A stretch of DNA of 64,000 bases from positions 2,108,001 to 2,172,000 of the forward strand of contig NZ_CP021744.1 in the NCBI RefSeq assembly GCF_002192455.1, in the 5' to 3' direction. The notes under the pieces are model-generated. The model did not search any database. It was not told where the DNA came from and was given only the letters and a program-made list of their open reading frames with translations. Made by a program: the position numbers and the translations under genes. Shown one piece after another: positions 51,603-60,274 of this stretch (its first letter is position 1; each line of letters starts with the position of its first letter). This DNA is from Streptomyces albireticuli. Its GTDB lineage: Bacteria; Actinomycetota; Actinomycetes; Streptomycetales; Streptomycetaceae.

Positions 51603-52471
51603 GCGCGAGCGTCCTCTACGACGTACCCGGCCCGAAGGCGAAGGTGCGCAACCGGATCTACGGCGGCCTGTCCACCGTCGTCCTCCTCGGCCTGCTGGCC
51701 TTCATCGGCTACAAGCTGGACGCCACCGGCCAGTTCCAGGCCGAACTGTGGGACGACTACGAATACAGCAACACCCACGAGCGGATCCTCGACGGCCTGC
51801 TGACCACGCTCAAGACCTTCGCCATCGCCGCCGTGCTCTCGGTGGCCCTCGGCGCGGTGCTGGCCGCGGCCCGGCTCTCCGACCACCGTCCGGTGCGCTG
51901 GCTGGCGACCACGGTCGTGGAGTTCTTCCGCGCCATGCCGCTGCTCATCATGATCTTCCTGCTGTTCGCGGCGGTGTTCACCTCCGAGCCGATGTGGGCG
52001 CTGGTCATCGGGCTCACGCTGTACAACGGCTCGGTGCAGGCGGAGATCTTCCGGTCCGGCATCAACGCCGTGCCCAAGGGGCAGAGCGAGGCGGCGTACG
52101 CGCTCGGCCTGCGCAAGACGCAGGTGATGACGAGCGTCCTCATCCCGCAGGCCGTGCGCTCGATGCTGCCGTCGATCATCAGCCAGCTCGTGGTGACCCT
52201 GAAGGACACCTCCCTCGGATTCATCATTCTGTACGAGGAGCTGCTGTTCGTCGGTCGCGCTTTCGCCCAGCAGACCGAGCCGGTGAACGGCGTCTACGCC
52301 TTCATCCCGATGGTGATCGTCTTCGGTTCGATCTACATCCTGCTGTGCCTGGCCCTGTCGTCGCTCGCCACCTGGGTCGAACGGCGCACGAAGCGCTCGC
52401 GCAAGGGCGCTCCGCCTGCCATGCCCAAGAACAGCGCCGCCCTCGTCGCGGACGCGGGACAGGGCGGATGA
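51599..52471 (+). CDS. gluD: Glutamate ABC transporter permease
   Basis: A 290-residue polar amino acid permease. An extra N-terminal membrane helix and loop (VVLLGLLAFIGYKLDATGQFQAELWDDYEYSNTHERI) precede the conserved permease core. The ATPase-contact motif is EAAYALGLRKTQVMTSVLIPQAVRSMLPS. The ATG overlaps the gluC stop by four bases, so translation is coupled. The operon ends at a perfect hairpin 66 bases downstream. Confidence 0.93.
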   Translation: MSASVLYDVPGPKAKVRNRIYGGLSTVVLLGLLAFIGYKLDATGQFQAELWDDYEYSNTHERILDGLLTTLKTFAIAAVLSVALGAVLAAARLSDHRPVRWLATTVVEFFRAMPLLIMIFLLFAAVFTSEPMWALVIGLTLYNGSVQAEIFRSGINAVPKGQSEAAYALGLRKTQVMTSVLIPQAVRSMLPSIISQLVVTLKDTSLGFIILYEELLFVGRAFAQQTEPVNGVYAFIPMVIVFGSIYILLCLALSSLATWVERRTKRSRKGAPPAMPKNSAALVADAGQGG

Positions 52472-52766
52472 CCGGTTCTCTCTCCGGCGCCTCCGGCGCG
52501 CGCGGTGCCCGGACCGGCCGGGCGCCGCGCGCCTGACGCCCCGTCGGCCGGAGCGGCCGACGGGGCGCGCCCGCTCCGGCGCACCTCGGACAGGCCCCTG
52601 ATCGCTTGACGCGGGCACCCGCAGTGGGTTGCATACGTTCTGTGATCGAGCACCGTGTTCCCCCCTCCGGCGACCGTACGCCCCACGCGTCGCGTACCGC
52701 GCGTACGCGACGCGGCGCCCGTGGCGGAGCCGTCCGCCGGCCCGGGGCGGCGCAGGGAGCCGTGTC
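52472..52766. other. Intergenic after gluD
   Basis: About 295 bases containing the gluD terminator and the promoter of the monooxygenase. A 22-codon frame starting in ATGA overlap with gluD (52468-52536) is noted but unlikely to be a gene. Confidence 0.45.
52537..52567 (+). terminator. gluABCD terminator
   Basis: Perfect 14-base arms CGCCCCGTCGGCCG / CGGCCGACGGGGCG with a 3-base loop. Confidence 0.8.
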
Positions 52767-54521
52767 GTGGATCCGGTGATCGTCGTCGGGGCCGGCCCGG
52801 TCGGCCTCACGCTCGCGCTCTCCCTCGCCCGGAACGATGTGCCGGTGGTCGTCCTCGACGAGGCCGCCGGGGAGGGCGGGACGCAGGAGCGCCTCGCCCG
52901 GACCGTCGTGCTGCGGCCGGACACCGCCGCCTTGCTGGAGCGGCTGGGGTGCGCCACGGCCGAGGGGGCCCGCTGGACGGGCTGGCGCACCCTGCGCCGC
53001 CGCGCCGAGTCCGCGCGGGTGCCCTTCGCGCGGCCGGCTCCGGCCGAGGAGGACGGAGCCTCGGAGGAGCCCGGCGAAGGCGGCGGGGAACAGGCCGGCG
53101 CCGAGTCGCCGTTGCACCTGCCGCAGCACGTCCTGGTCCGGGAGCTGCGGGCCGGGCTCGCCCTCCACGACAAGGTGCGGATCGTCCCCGGCACCCGCGT
53201 GGACACCCTGCGGCAGGACCCGGCGGGGGTCAGCGTGCACACCCGGGGGGACGAGGGCTCGCACTGGCGGGGCAGCTATCTCGTCGGCTGCGACGGCGCC
53301 CGGTCGACCGTCCGCAAGCTGCTGGGGGCGCGCTTCCCGGGGCGTACGGCCGTCGAGCGGTACGCGGTCGCCGCGCTCCGCGCCGAGCTGCCCTGGCCCG
53401 GCGAGGCCGTGCTGCACCGGTCGCCGCCGCGCGGCCCGGAGGTGACGGCACGTCCACTGCCGGACGGCGTGTGGCGGCTGGACTGGCTGCTGCCGCCGGG
53501 CGGCGATCTGGTCACCCCCGACGCCCTCCTGACGCTGGTGCGCGACTCCCTGACCTCCTGGTGCGGCGAACCGCCGCCGTACGAACTGCTGGACACCGGC
53601 GTGCACGCCGTGCACCACCGGCTCACCCGCCGGATGCGGACGGACCGGGCCTTCCTCGCCGGGGACGCGGCCCATCTGCTCGGGGCGCTCGGCACCCAGG
53701 GCCTGGACGAAGGACTGCGGGACGCCGAGAACCTCTCCTGGAAGCTCACCCTGGCCTGGCACCAGGGCGCCTCGGAGACCCTGCTCGACAGCTACGAGAC
53801 GGAGCGCCGCGGAGCCATAGTGGCCCGGCTGCGGGCCGCCGACCGGGTGCTGCCGGCGGTACGGGGCGAGGGCGGCTGGAGCACGGTGCGGCGCACCCTG
53901 GTGCCGGGCGCCGTGCGCGGCCACGACGAGCTGCTCACGGACGGGCACCTCGGCCGCGGTTCCCTGGGCGCGCCCGGGTTCCACGCCCGCACACCCCTGG
54001 CCCCCGCGGGGCCGCCGACCGGCTCCGTCCCGGTGGGCACAGCGGTCGGCGAGCAGGTCGAGGACGTCCCGGTGACGGCGCCGGACGGGTCGGCGGCGCT
54101 GCTGCGGGAGCGGCTGGGCGGCGCCCTGCTCGTGGTGCTCGTCGCGCCCGGTACGGGCGTGTGGGAGCGGCGGCACTGGCTGGGCGCGGGGCTCATGCCC
54201 CGGCTGGCGGCGGCGGTCGGCGCCCTGCCGATGCCGGCCGAGCTGCTCGTCGCCGAGGGGTATCCGGGCGCGGCGGCCCATACCGTGCTGCTGGTGCGGC
54301 CGGACGGGTATCTGGTGGCCGCCCTGGCCGGGGTGCGGGCGGCGGAGCTGGCCGTGTGCGCGGACGCCGTGCGCGGCGGGGCCCCGGGCGGGCCGTCGGC
54401 GCCGGAGGCCGAGGGCGACGCGGACCGGGGCGCGGAGCCGGGCGCGCGCGCCGACGGCGTGGGCGCCGAGCGCGCGACGGCGTCCGACGAGGCCCCCAGT
54501 GAAGCCACGGCCAACCGTTGA
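52767..54521 (+). CDS. FAD-dependent aromatic monooxygenase
   Basis: A 584-residue class A flavoprotein hydroxylase (PheA/TfdB/RdmE-like). The FAD-binding Rossmann motif is VIVVGAGPVGLTLAL (residues about 5-19). The NAD(P)H/FAD signature DG is in YLVGCDGARSTVRKLLG, and the third FAD motif is AFLAGDAAHLLGALGTQGLDEGLRDAENLSWKL. The C-terminal third (about residues 430-540) is thioredoxin-like, as in this family, and the last 45 residues are Ala/Glu-rich and disordered. Substrate unknown. GTG at 52767 follows GGGAG by eight bases. No biosynthetic cluster surrounds it. Confidence 0.87.
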   Translation: MDPVIVVGAGPVGLTLALSLARNDVPVVVLDEAAGEGGTQERLARTVVLRPDTAALLERLGCATAEGARWTGWRTLRRRAESARVPFARPAPAEEDGASEEPGEGGGEQAGAESPLHLPQHVLVRELRAGLALHDKVRIVPGTRVDTLRQDPAGVSVHTRGDEGSHWRGSYLVGCDGARSTVRKLLGARFPGRTAVERYAVAALRAELPWPGEAVLHRSPPRGPEVTARPLPDGVWRLDWLLPPGGDLVTPDALLTLVRDSLTSWCGEPPPYELLDTGVHAVHHRLTRRMRTDRAFLAGDAAHLLGALGTQGLDEGLRDAENLSWKLTLAWHQGASETLLDSYETERRGAIVARLRAADRVLPAVRGEGGWSTVRRTLVPGAVRGHDELLTDGHLGRGSLGAPGFHARTPLAPAGPPTGSVPVGTAVGEQVEDVPVTAPDGSAALLRERLGGALLVVLVAPGTGVWERRHWLGAGLMPRLAAAVGALPMPAELLVAEGYPGAAAHTVLLVRPDGYLVAALAGVRAAELAVCADAVRGGAPGGPSAPEAEGDADRGAEPGARADGVGAERATASDEAPSEATANR

Positions 54522-54547
54522 CCCGCTCCTGACCGTCGTGGTGGACT
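54518..54547 (+). promoter_or_regulatory. Possible promoter of the cysteine leader
   Basis: TTGACC, 18 bases, TGGACT, then seven bases to GTG at 54555. It overlaps the end of the monooxygenase gene. If used, the leader peptide mRNA would begin at or next to its start codon, i.e. leaderless. Confidence 0.4.
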
Positions 54548-54554
54548 ACTCACT

Positions 54555-54641
54555 GTGACTGACAGCGGCGTGCGCTTCTGGCGGAGGGTCCATCTCGACC
54601 TCGTCCGCTACGCGGGCTGTGTCTGTCGTCCGTCCTGCTGA
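54555..54641 (+). CDS. Cys-rich leader peptide upstream of cysteine dioxygenase
   Basis: A 28-codon reading frame starting GTG. The N-terminal part has VRFWRRVHLDLVRYAG and the end is CVCRPSC followed by TGA. Three cysteines in the last seven residues (TGT, TGT, TGC) would make ribosome movement depend on charged tRNA-Cys. The next gene, 70 bases downstream, is cysteine dioxygenase. Cys-rich short frames are known as cysteine-responsive attenuators in mycobacteria, and short putative leader peptides of this look are common in Streptomyces. It is too short for ordinary gene calling. I infer that it senses cysteine supply; I could not assign the alternative RNA folds with confidence. Confidence 0.7.
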   Translation: MTDSGVRFWRRVHLDLVRYAGCVCRPSC

Positions 54642-54711
54642 TCCGCTCCCCCCGCCGCGTGGCCGCGTCGAGTGCCGCGCGCTCCTTCGCGATCACTCAG
54701 GACGGTCCTCC

Positions 54712-55263
54712 GTGTCTCTTCCCGCCCGTACGTCCGCGCCTTCCGGTGCGGTGGCCCCGGCTCTCTCCGGCGCGCCCTCGGCCGCCGACCTCCTCGACTT
54801 CGCCCGCCGGACGGCCGGCGATCCCGCGCTCGTCGCCGCGCTCCCCCTCGATCCCCAGGGCCGGACCTGGGTCCGTCTGGAAGGGCCGGGCGGCAGCGAG
54901 GCGTGGCTGATCGGCTGGCCGCCGGGCAGCGGCACCGGCTGGCACGACCACGGCGGTTCCCATGGGGCCTTCGCCGCGGCGGCGGGGGTGCTGACCGAGC
55001 AGTCGCTCGCCGCGCAGTTGCCCACGGAGGGCTGGCGGACGCTGGAGCTGGTCGACGGCGTCGACCGCGAGCGGCAGCTGTCCGACGGGCGTGGCCGGGC
55101 CTTCGGCCCGCATCATGTGCACCAGGTGCTCAATCCGTCGCCGGACCGGCACGCCGTGTCCGTGCACGCCTATTACCCGCCGCTGCCGATGATGCGGCGG
55201 TACAGCCGCTCGGGCCAGGTGCTGCGGCTGGAGCAGGTCGAGTGGCCGGAGGAGTGGGCATGA
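54712..55263 (+). CDS. Cysteine dioxygenase
   Basis: A 183-residue cupin-fold enzyme oxidising L-cysteine to cysteine sulfinate with O2 and iron. The iron ligands are His78 and His80 in WHDHGGSHGAF, and a His in FGPHHVHQVLN. The Tyr in VHAYYPPLPMM fits the catalytic tyrosine of this family. GTG at 54712 follows AGGACGG; upstream in-frame codons overlap the leader peptide region. The stop overlaps the rhodanese ATG (ATGA), so the pair is coupled for sulfur amino acid breakdown. Confidence 0.9.
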   Translation: MSLPARTSAPSGAVAPALSGAPSAADLLDFARRTAGDPALVAALPLDPQGRTWVRLEGPGGSEAWLIGWPPGSGTGWHDHGGSHGAFAAAAGVLTEQSLAAQLPTEGWRTLELVDGVDRERQLSDGRGRAFGPHHVHQVLNPSPDRHAVSVHAYYPPLPMMRRYSRSGQVLRLEQVEWPEEWA

Positions 55264-55652
55264 GGGTCGAGGAACTGCTGACGGCCGCCCGGGAGGGGCT
55301 CGACCGCCTCGGTCCGGCGGAGGCCGCCGCCGCGCGGGACGAGGGCGGGCTGCTCGTCGACATCCGCTACGCGGCACTCCGGGAGCGCGACGGGGTCATC
55401 CCCGGGGCCCTGATCGTCGAGCGCAACGAGCTGGAGTGGCGGCTGGACCCGGTGTGCGAGCACCGCGCGCCGGAGGCCACGGGGCACGACCTGCGCGTGG
55501 TCGTGATCTGCAACGAGGGCTACGCCTCCAGCCTCGCCGCCGTCTCCCTGCGCGCGCTGGGCCTGCGCCGTGCGACGGATCTGGTCGGCGGCTTCCAGGC
55601 CTGGCGGGCGGCGGGGCTGCCGGTGGCGGCCCCTGCCCGCCCTCTGCCGTAG
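55260..55652 (+). CDS. Rhodanese-like sulfurtransferase
   Basis: A 130-residue single-domain rhodanese. The catalytic Cys84 is in VICNEGYASSLAA, a six-residue active-site loop typical of sulfurtransferases. The N-terminal LLVDIRYAALRERDGVIPGALIVERNELEWRLD matches the family. With cysteine dioxygenase upstream, a role in handling persulfide or thiosulfate derived from cysteine is likely. ATG at 55260 overlaps the dioxygenase stop by four bases. Confidence 0.92.
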   Translation: MRVEELLTAAREGLDRLGPAEAAAARDEGGLLVDIRYAALRERDGVIPGALIVERNELEWRLDPVCEHRAPEATGHDLRVVVICNEGYASSLAAVSLRALGLRRATDLVGGFQAWRAAGLPVAAPARPLP

Positions 55653-55758
55653 GGGCGACTGCCACCGCCATGGCCTTCGCGCGCCGGGCCGTCCGGACTT
55701 CGCGGCCGGAGCGCGGGACGGAGCCAGGCAGGAGAGGGAGACAGGACTCCCGGGCCCG

Positions 55759-55788
55759 CCGGAGGGCAAGACGGCTCAGTGCCTCCGG
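55759..55788. terminator. Possible terminator between rhodanese and recX
   Basis: CCGGAGGGCA pairs with TGCCTCCGG with a one-base bulge and an 11-base loop. It lies between convergent genes. Confidence 0.45.
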
Positions 55789-55805
55789 GGCCCTGGGCCG
55801 TTGGG

Positions 55806-56432
55806 CTAGGCATCCGGCAGATAGTGCTCCAGCAGCTCCGGCTCCTCGCCTTCCTCCTCCAGGGCCCGGCGCACCACCCGGAGGGCGAGGCCCTCGGGGT
55901 ATCCCTTGCGGGCCAGCATTCCGGCGAGGCGGCGGAGCCGCTTCTCCCGGTCCAGCCCGCGGGTCGCCCGCAGCTTGCGGTCGACCAGCTCGCGGGCGGT
56001 GCGCTCCTCCTGCTCGGAGTCGAGCCGGCCGACCGCTTCGTCGATCACCGCGGCGTCCACGCCCTTGGTGCGCAGCTCGCGCGCCAGGGCGCGGCGGGCC
56101 AGGCCCCGGCCGTGGTGCCGGGACTCGACCCACGCGCCGGCGAACGCCGAGTCGTCGATGAGGCCCACGTCCTCGAAGCGGGAGAGGACCTCTTCCGCCA
56201 CCTCGGCCGGGATGTCCCGCTTGGCCAGCGCGTCCGCGAGCTGCTTGCGGGTGCGCGGGGATCCGGTGAGCAGGCGCAGGCAGATCGCCCGCGCCTGCTC
56301 CTCGGGTCGCGGTGGCGCTCCGCCCCCGGCCCTCGACGAGGACGGGGCGTCACCGCGGGTCGGGTCGGCCGGGAGCGGGTCCGGCCGGTCTCCCCCGGCA
56401 CCGGACGGGGGGTATTCCGATCGCCGTGTCAC
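55806..56432 (-). CDS. recX: RecA regulator RecX
   Basis: A 208-residue RecX protein, which binds in the groove of RecA filaments and limits recombination. After a 45-residue Pro/Arg-rich extension come three-helix repeats: AICLRLLTGSPRTRKQLADALAKRDIPAEVAEEVLSRFEDVGLIDDSAFAGAWV, then RRALARELRTKGVDAAVIDEAV and RRLAGMLARKGYPEGLALRVVRRAL. GTG at 56432 starts three bases after the recA stop, so the two form an operon with close coupling, as in other actinobacteria. Confidence 0.95.
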   Translation of the reverse strand: MTRRSEYPPSGAGGDRPDPLPADPTRGDAPSSSRAGGGAPPRPEEQARAICLRLLTGSPRTRKQLADALAKRDIPAEVAEEVLSRFEDVGLIDDSAFAGAWVESRHHGRGLARRALARELRTKGVDAAVIDEAVGRLDSEQEERTARELVDRKLRATRGLDREKRLRRLAGMLARKGYPEGLALRVVRRALEEEGEEPELLEHYLPDA

Positions 56433-56435
56433 GGA

Positions 56436-57560
<1,125 letters not shown>

Positions 57561-57649
57561 GGGTTCCACCCGGTTTGCTTGAGTCGATCGCTTCACGTCA
57601 ACGACGCTAACGCCTGCCACTGACAATGGCCCCGGGCACCGCCCCAGCC

Positions 57650-57658
57650 TGTGGATAA
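57650..57658 (-). promoter_or_regulatory. DnaA box upstream of recA
   Basis: TTATCCACA on the minus strand, identical to the canonical DnaA box, 90 bases upstream of the recA start. Confidence 0.5.
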
Positions 57659-57690
57659 CTCGCCTCTCAGGAGGCCCGGTAACACCCATG

Positions 57691-57704
57691 AGAATGGATG
57701 TTCG
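57691..57704 (-). promoter_or_regulatory. Imperfect SOS box upstream of recA
   Basis: CGAACATCCATTCT on the minus strand. The left half matches the LexA site CGAACRNRYGTTYC well; the right half has ATTCT for GTTYC. About 130 bases upstream of recA, just inside the end of the preceding gene's downstream region. Confidence 0.6.
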
Positions 57705-57713
57705 ATTTCGGTG

Positions 57714-58856
57714 TCAAGCAGGCCGCCCCTGGACACGCGGGTCGTCCGTGACGTCGTAACGCTTCACGTACGCCCCCAGGAACGCCTGGAGTGTCGCGGT
57801 CGCCGGAATGGCGACGAGCGCGCCCACCGCACCGAGCAGCGCGGTGCCGGCGACCACCGAACCGAAGGCCACGGCCGGGTGGATGTCCACGGTCCTGGCG
57901 GTGATCCGGGGCTGGAGCACATAGTTCTCGAACTGCTGGTAGACCACGACGAAGCCGAGCACCCACACCGCGTACCAGGGGTTCACGGTGAAGGCGAGCA
58001 GCATGGGCAGGGCGCCCGCGAGGTAGGTGCCGATGGTCGGGATGAACTGGGAGACGAGCCCGACCCAGATCGCCAGCGCCGGGGCGTAGGGCACACCCAG
58101 GACCTCCAGCAGAACATAGTGCGCGACGCCGGAGATCAGCGCCATCAGCGCGCGCGAGTAGAGGTAACCGCCCGTCTTGGCGACGGCGATCTCCCAGGCC
58201 CGCAGCACCTCCGCCTGCCGGCGGGGCGGCAGCACGGAGCACAGGGCGCGCCGCAGCCGGGGCCCGTCGGCCGCGAAGTAGAACGAGAACAGCACGATCG
58301 TCAGCAGCTGGAACAGCCCGCCGAGGACGGTGGCGGAGACGTCCAGCACCCCGCCGGCGCTGCTCTTCAGGTACTTCTGGAGCCAGTCCGAGTGCAGCAC
58401 GCTCTCCTGGACCTCGACCCGGGAGAGGTGGGTGCGGAACGTCCGGTTGATCCACCTGATCACCGAGTCCAGGTAGGAGGGGAAGTTCTCCACCATGGTG
58501 ATGATCTGATCGGCAAGCATCGAGCCGAGGAGGGTGAAGAACCCCGCCGCGACGACGGTGATGCCGAGGAAGACCAGGCCCGTCGCGAGCCCCCGGCGCA
58601 TCCCGCGCGCGGCCATCCGCGCCACGGCCGGCTCGATGGCCAGGGCCAGGAAGAAGGCGATCAGGATGTTGAGCAGCAGCCCGATGAGCTGGTGGAAGGC
58701 CCACTCCGCCAGCTGGAAGCAGGCGAAGAGAGCGAGCGCCGCGACCATCGCGCGGGGCAGCCAGCGCGGCATGCGGGCATCGGAGTCGGGCGGGGGCGGT
58801 GGGGTGGAGGAGTCCGGAGCCGTGTCGTCTGCTGCCACGGGCTCAGTGTGGACCAT
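57714..58856 (-). CDS. AI-2E/PerM-family membrane protein
   Basis: A 380-residue membrane protein of the AI-2E family exporter group (PerM/YdiK-like). About eight hydrophobic segments are seen, with a soluble domain between segments three and four (NRTFRTHLSRVEVQESVLHSDWLQKYLK). Family motifs are SFYFAADGPRLRRAL, LGVPYAPALAIWVGLVSQFIPTIGTYLAGALPMLLAF and QQFENYVLQPRITARTVDIHPAVAFGSVVAG. The N-terminal 30 residues are Pro/Asp-rich. Transport substrate unknown; some relatives move sodium or small signals. Lies directly upstream of recA, with a 24-base palindrome before its start. Confidence 0.88.
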   Translation of the reverse strand: MVHTEPVAADDTAPDSSTPPPPPDSDARMPRWLPRAMVAALALFACFQLAEWAFHQLIGLLLNILIAFFLALAIEPAVARMAARGMRRGLATGLVFLGITVVAAGFFTLLGSMLADQIITMVENFPSYLDSVIRWINRTFRTHLSRVEVQESVLHSDWLQKYLKSSAGGVLDVSATVLGGLFQLLTIVLFSFYFAADGPRLRRALCSVLPPRRQAEVLRAWEIAVAKTGGYLYSRALMALISGVAHYVLLEVLGVPYAPALAIWVGLVSQFIPTIGTYLAGALPMLLAFTVNPWYAVWVLGFVVVYQQFENYVLQPRITARTVDIHPAVAFGSVVAGTALLGAVGALVAIPATATLQAFLGAYVKRYDVTDDPRVQGRPA

Positions 58857-58866
58857 CGGGTGGAGC

Positions 58867-58890
58867 GGGTACGGGAACGTTCCCGTACCC
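58867..58890. promoter_or_regulatory. Perfect 24-base palindrome before the AI-2E-family gene
   Basis: Two perfect 12-base halves, GGGTACGGGAAC / GTTCCCGTACCC, with no spacer, 10 bases upstream of the ATG at 58856. It could be an operator, an mRNA hairpin hiding the start, or the terminator of the DUF3046 gene. Confidence 0.5.
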
Positions 58891-58982
58891 GGCCGGGTAC
58901 GCGCCGGAGGGACCAGCCGACCGGCCCCCGGTTCCGTCCGGGCGGCCCTCCGGACGAGGGGCCGGCCAGGGACGTCAAAGGG

Positions 58983-59177
58983 TCAGCGGCGGTCCTCGGG
59001 GATCTCCAGCGCCCGGCACACACCGCGCCAGACGTCCTTGGCGTTCCAGCCCGCGTCCAGCGCCTCGTGCACGGTCCTCCCGCCGAGCTCGGACATCACA
59101 TGATCGCGCGCGAAGGAGTCGGCGTACGCCGCGCCGAAATAATCCGCCATCCGCTGCCAGAAGACCGTCAACCGCAT
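58983..59177 (-). CDS. DUF3046 protein
   Basis: A 64-residue protein of the actinobacterial DUF3046 family (like Rv2738c, which is next to recA in M. tuberculosis). Sequence features: MRLTVFWQRMADYFG, SFARDHVMSELGGRTVHEAL and WNAKDVWRGVCRALEIPEDRR. It is helical, with no catalytic motif visible. Function unknown, but its constant company with recA-recX suggests a link to DNA repair. ATG at 59177; divergent from the next gene with 79 bases between. Confidence 0.88.
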   Translation of the reverse strand: MRLTVFWQRMADYFGAAYADSFARDHVMSELGGRTVHEALDAGWNAKDVWRGVCRALEIPEDRR

Positions 59178-59256
59178 GCGACCAGTATCCCGCCCCTGAG
59201 AGTGCTGCCCCGCACGAGCCGCTGACCGGCGGCCCTTTCCGTCCTACGGTCGGTGC

Positions 59257-60177
59257 ATGGCCCGATCCGGAGCATCCCCCGCAGCCCGTGCCGAGCAGTT
59301 CGTCTGGCTGACCGCCCGCGCCCTCGAACAGCGGAGATTCGCTTTCCACTTCCTGGACGGCGGACCCGACGCCGTCGAGACGGCCCTGAACGCCTATCTG
59401 GGCGACGACGGTGGGTACGGCTACGCCCTGGAGCCCGATCTGCGCGGCCCGGTCAGCCAGCCGCTGCACACCGCGCACGCGCTCCACGTGCTCGACGAGA
59501 TCGGCCGCTGCGGCGACCGCCGGGTGGAGCGGGTCTGCCGTTATCTGACGTCCGTCTCCACCCCGGACGGCGCCCTGCCCGCGCTGCACCCTTCGCTGCG
59601 CGGCTACCCGGCGGCCCCCTGGCTCCCCGTGGTCGACGACCCGCCGAGCGACCTGCTCGCCACCGGCCCCGTCGTCGGCCTGCTGCACCGCAACGCGGTG
59701 TGGCACGCGTGGCTGTTCCGGGCGACCGACTTCTGCTGGGAAGCCGTCGACGCCCTGGGCGACGGCGCGAAGACTCACCCGTACGAGGTCCAGGCGGCCG
59801 TCGCCTTCCTCGACGGCGCCCCGGACCGGGCCCGCGCGGAGGCGGCCGCGGAGCGGCTGGGCCGGGTGGTGCGGGAACAGCGGCTGGTGGTCCTGGACCC
59901 CGACTGCATCACCGGCCATCCCGTCGCGGAGGGCTACGCGCCGGGCGAACTCCACTTCCCGTACGACTTCGCCCGGCGCCCCGGCTCCCTGGCCCGCCCC
60001 TGGTTCAGCGACGCGGAGCTGGAGCGGTCGCTGGACTTCCTCACCGCCTCGCAGGAGGAGGACGGTGGCTGGCCGATCCGCTGGCGCGCGTGGGCGCCGG
60101 GCACCAGGCTGGAGGGCCGGCCGATGGTGACGATCACCGCGCTGCTGACGCTGCGCGCGTACGGCCGGATCGCCTGA
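59257..60177 (+). CDS. Prenyltransferase/terpenoid-cyclase-like toroid protein
   Basis: A 306-residue helical protein. Repeats such as LNAYLGDDGGYGYALEPDLRGP, VERVCRYLTSVSTPDGALPAL and LDFLTASQEEDGGWPIRW resemble the QW-type repeats of the alpha/alpha toroid in squalene cyclases and prenyltransferases. No DxDD or metal-binding motif is seen, so it is not an evident cyclase. Function unknown. ATG at 59257. It precedes lhr on the same strand by 97 bases. Confidence 0.7.
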   Translation: MARSGASPAARAEQFVWLTARALEQRRFAFHFLDGGPDAVETALNAYLGDDGGYGYALEPDLRGPVSQPLHTAHALHVLDEIGRCGDRRVERVCRYLTSVSTPDGALPALHPSLRGYPAAPWLPVVDDPPSDLLATGPVVGLLHRNAVWHAWLFRATDFCWEAVDALGDGAKTHPYEVQAAVAFLDGAPDRARAEAAAERLGRVVREQRLVVLDPDCITGHPVAEGYAPGELHFPYDFARRPGSLARPWFSDAELERSLDFLTASQEEDGGWPIRWRAWAPGTRLEGRPMVTITALLTLRAYGRIA

Positions 60178-60274
60178 CCCGCGAAGGCGCGGAGCCCGGC
60201 GGAGAACCCGCCCCGCGCCCTCTCCGACCTGCGGTTCCGGGGCGTTGTCAGTGGTGCGGTGCACGATGGGGTGC

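Noticed and set aside
52468..52536. 22-codon frame overlapping the gluD stop by ATGA
   Set aside because: Gly/Ser/Ala/Arg-only composition and position within the terminator lead-in make a real product unlikely, although translational coupling is possible.
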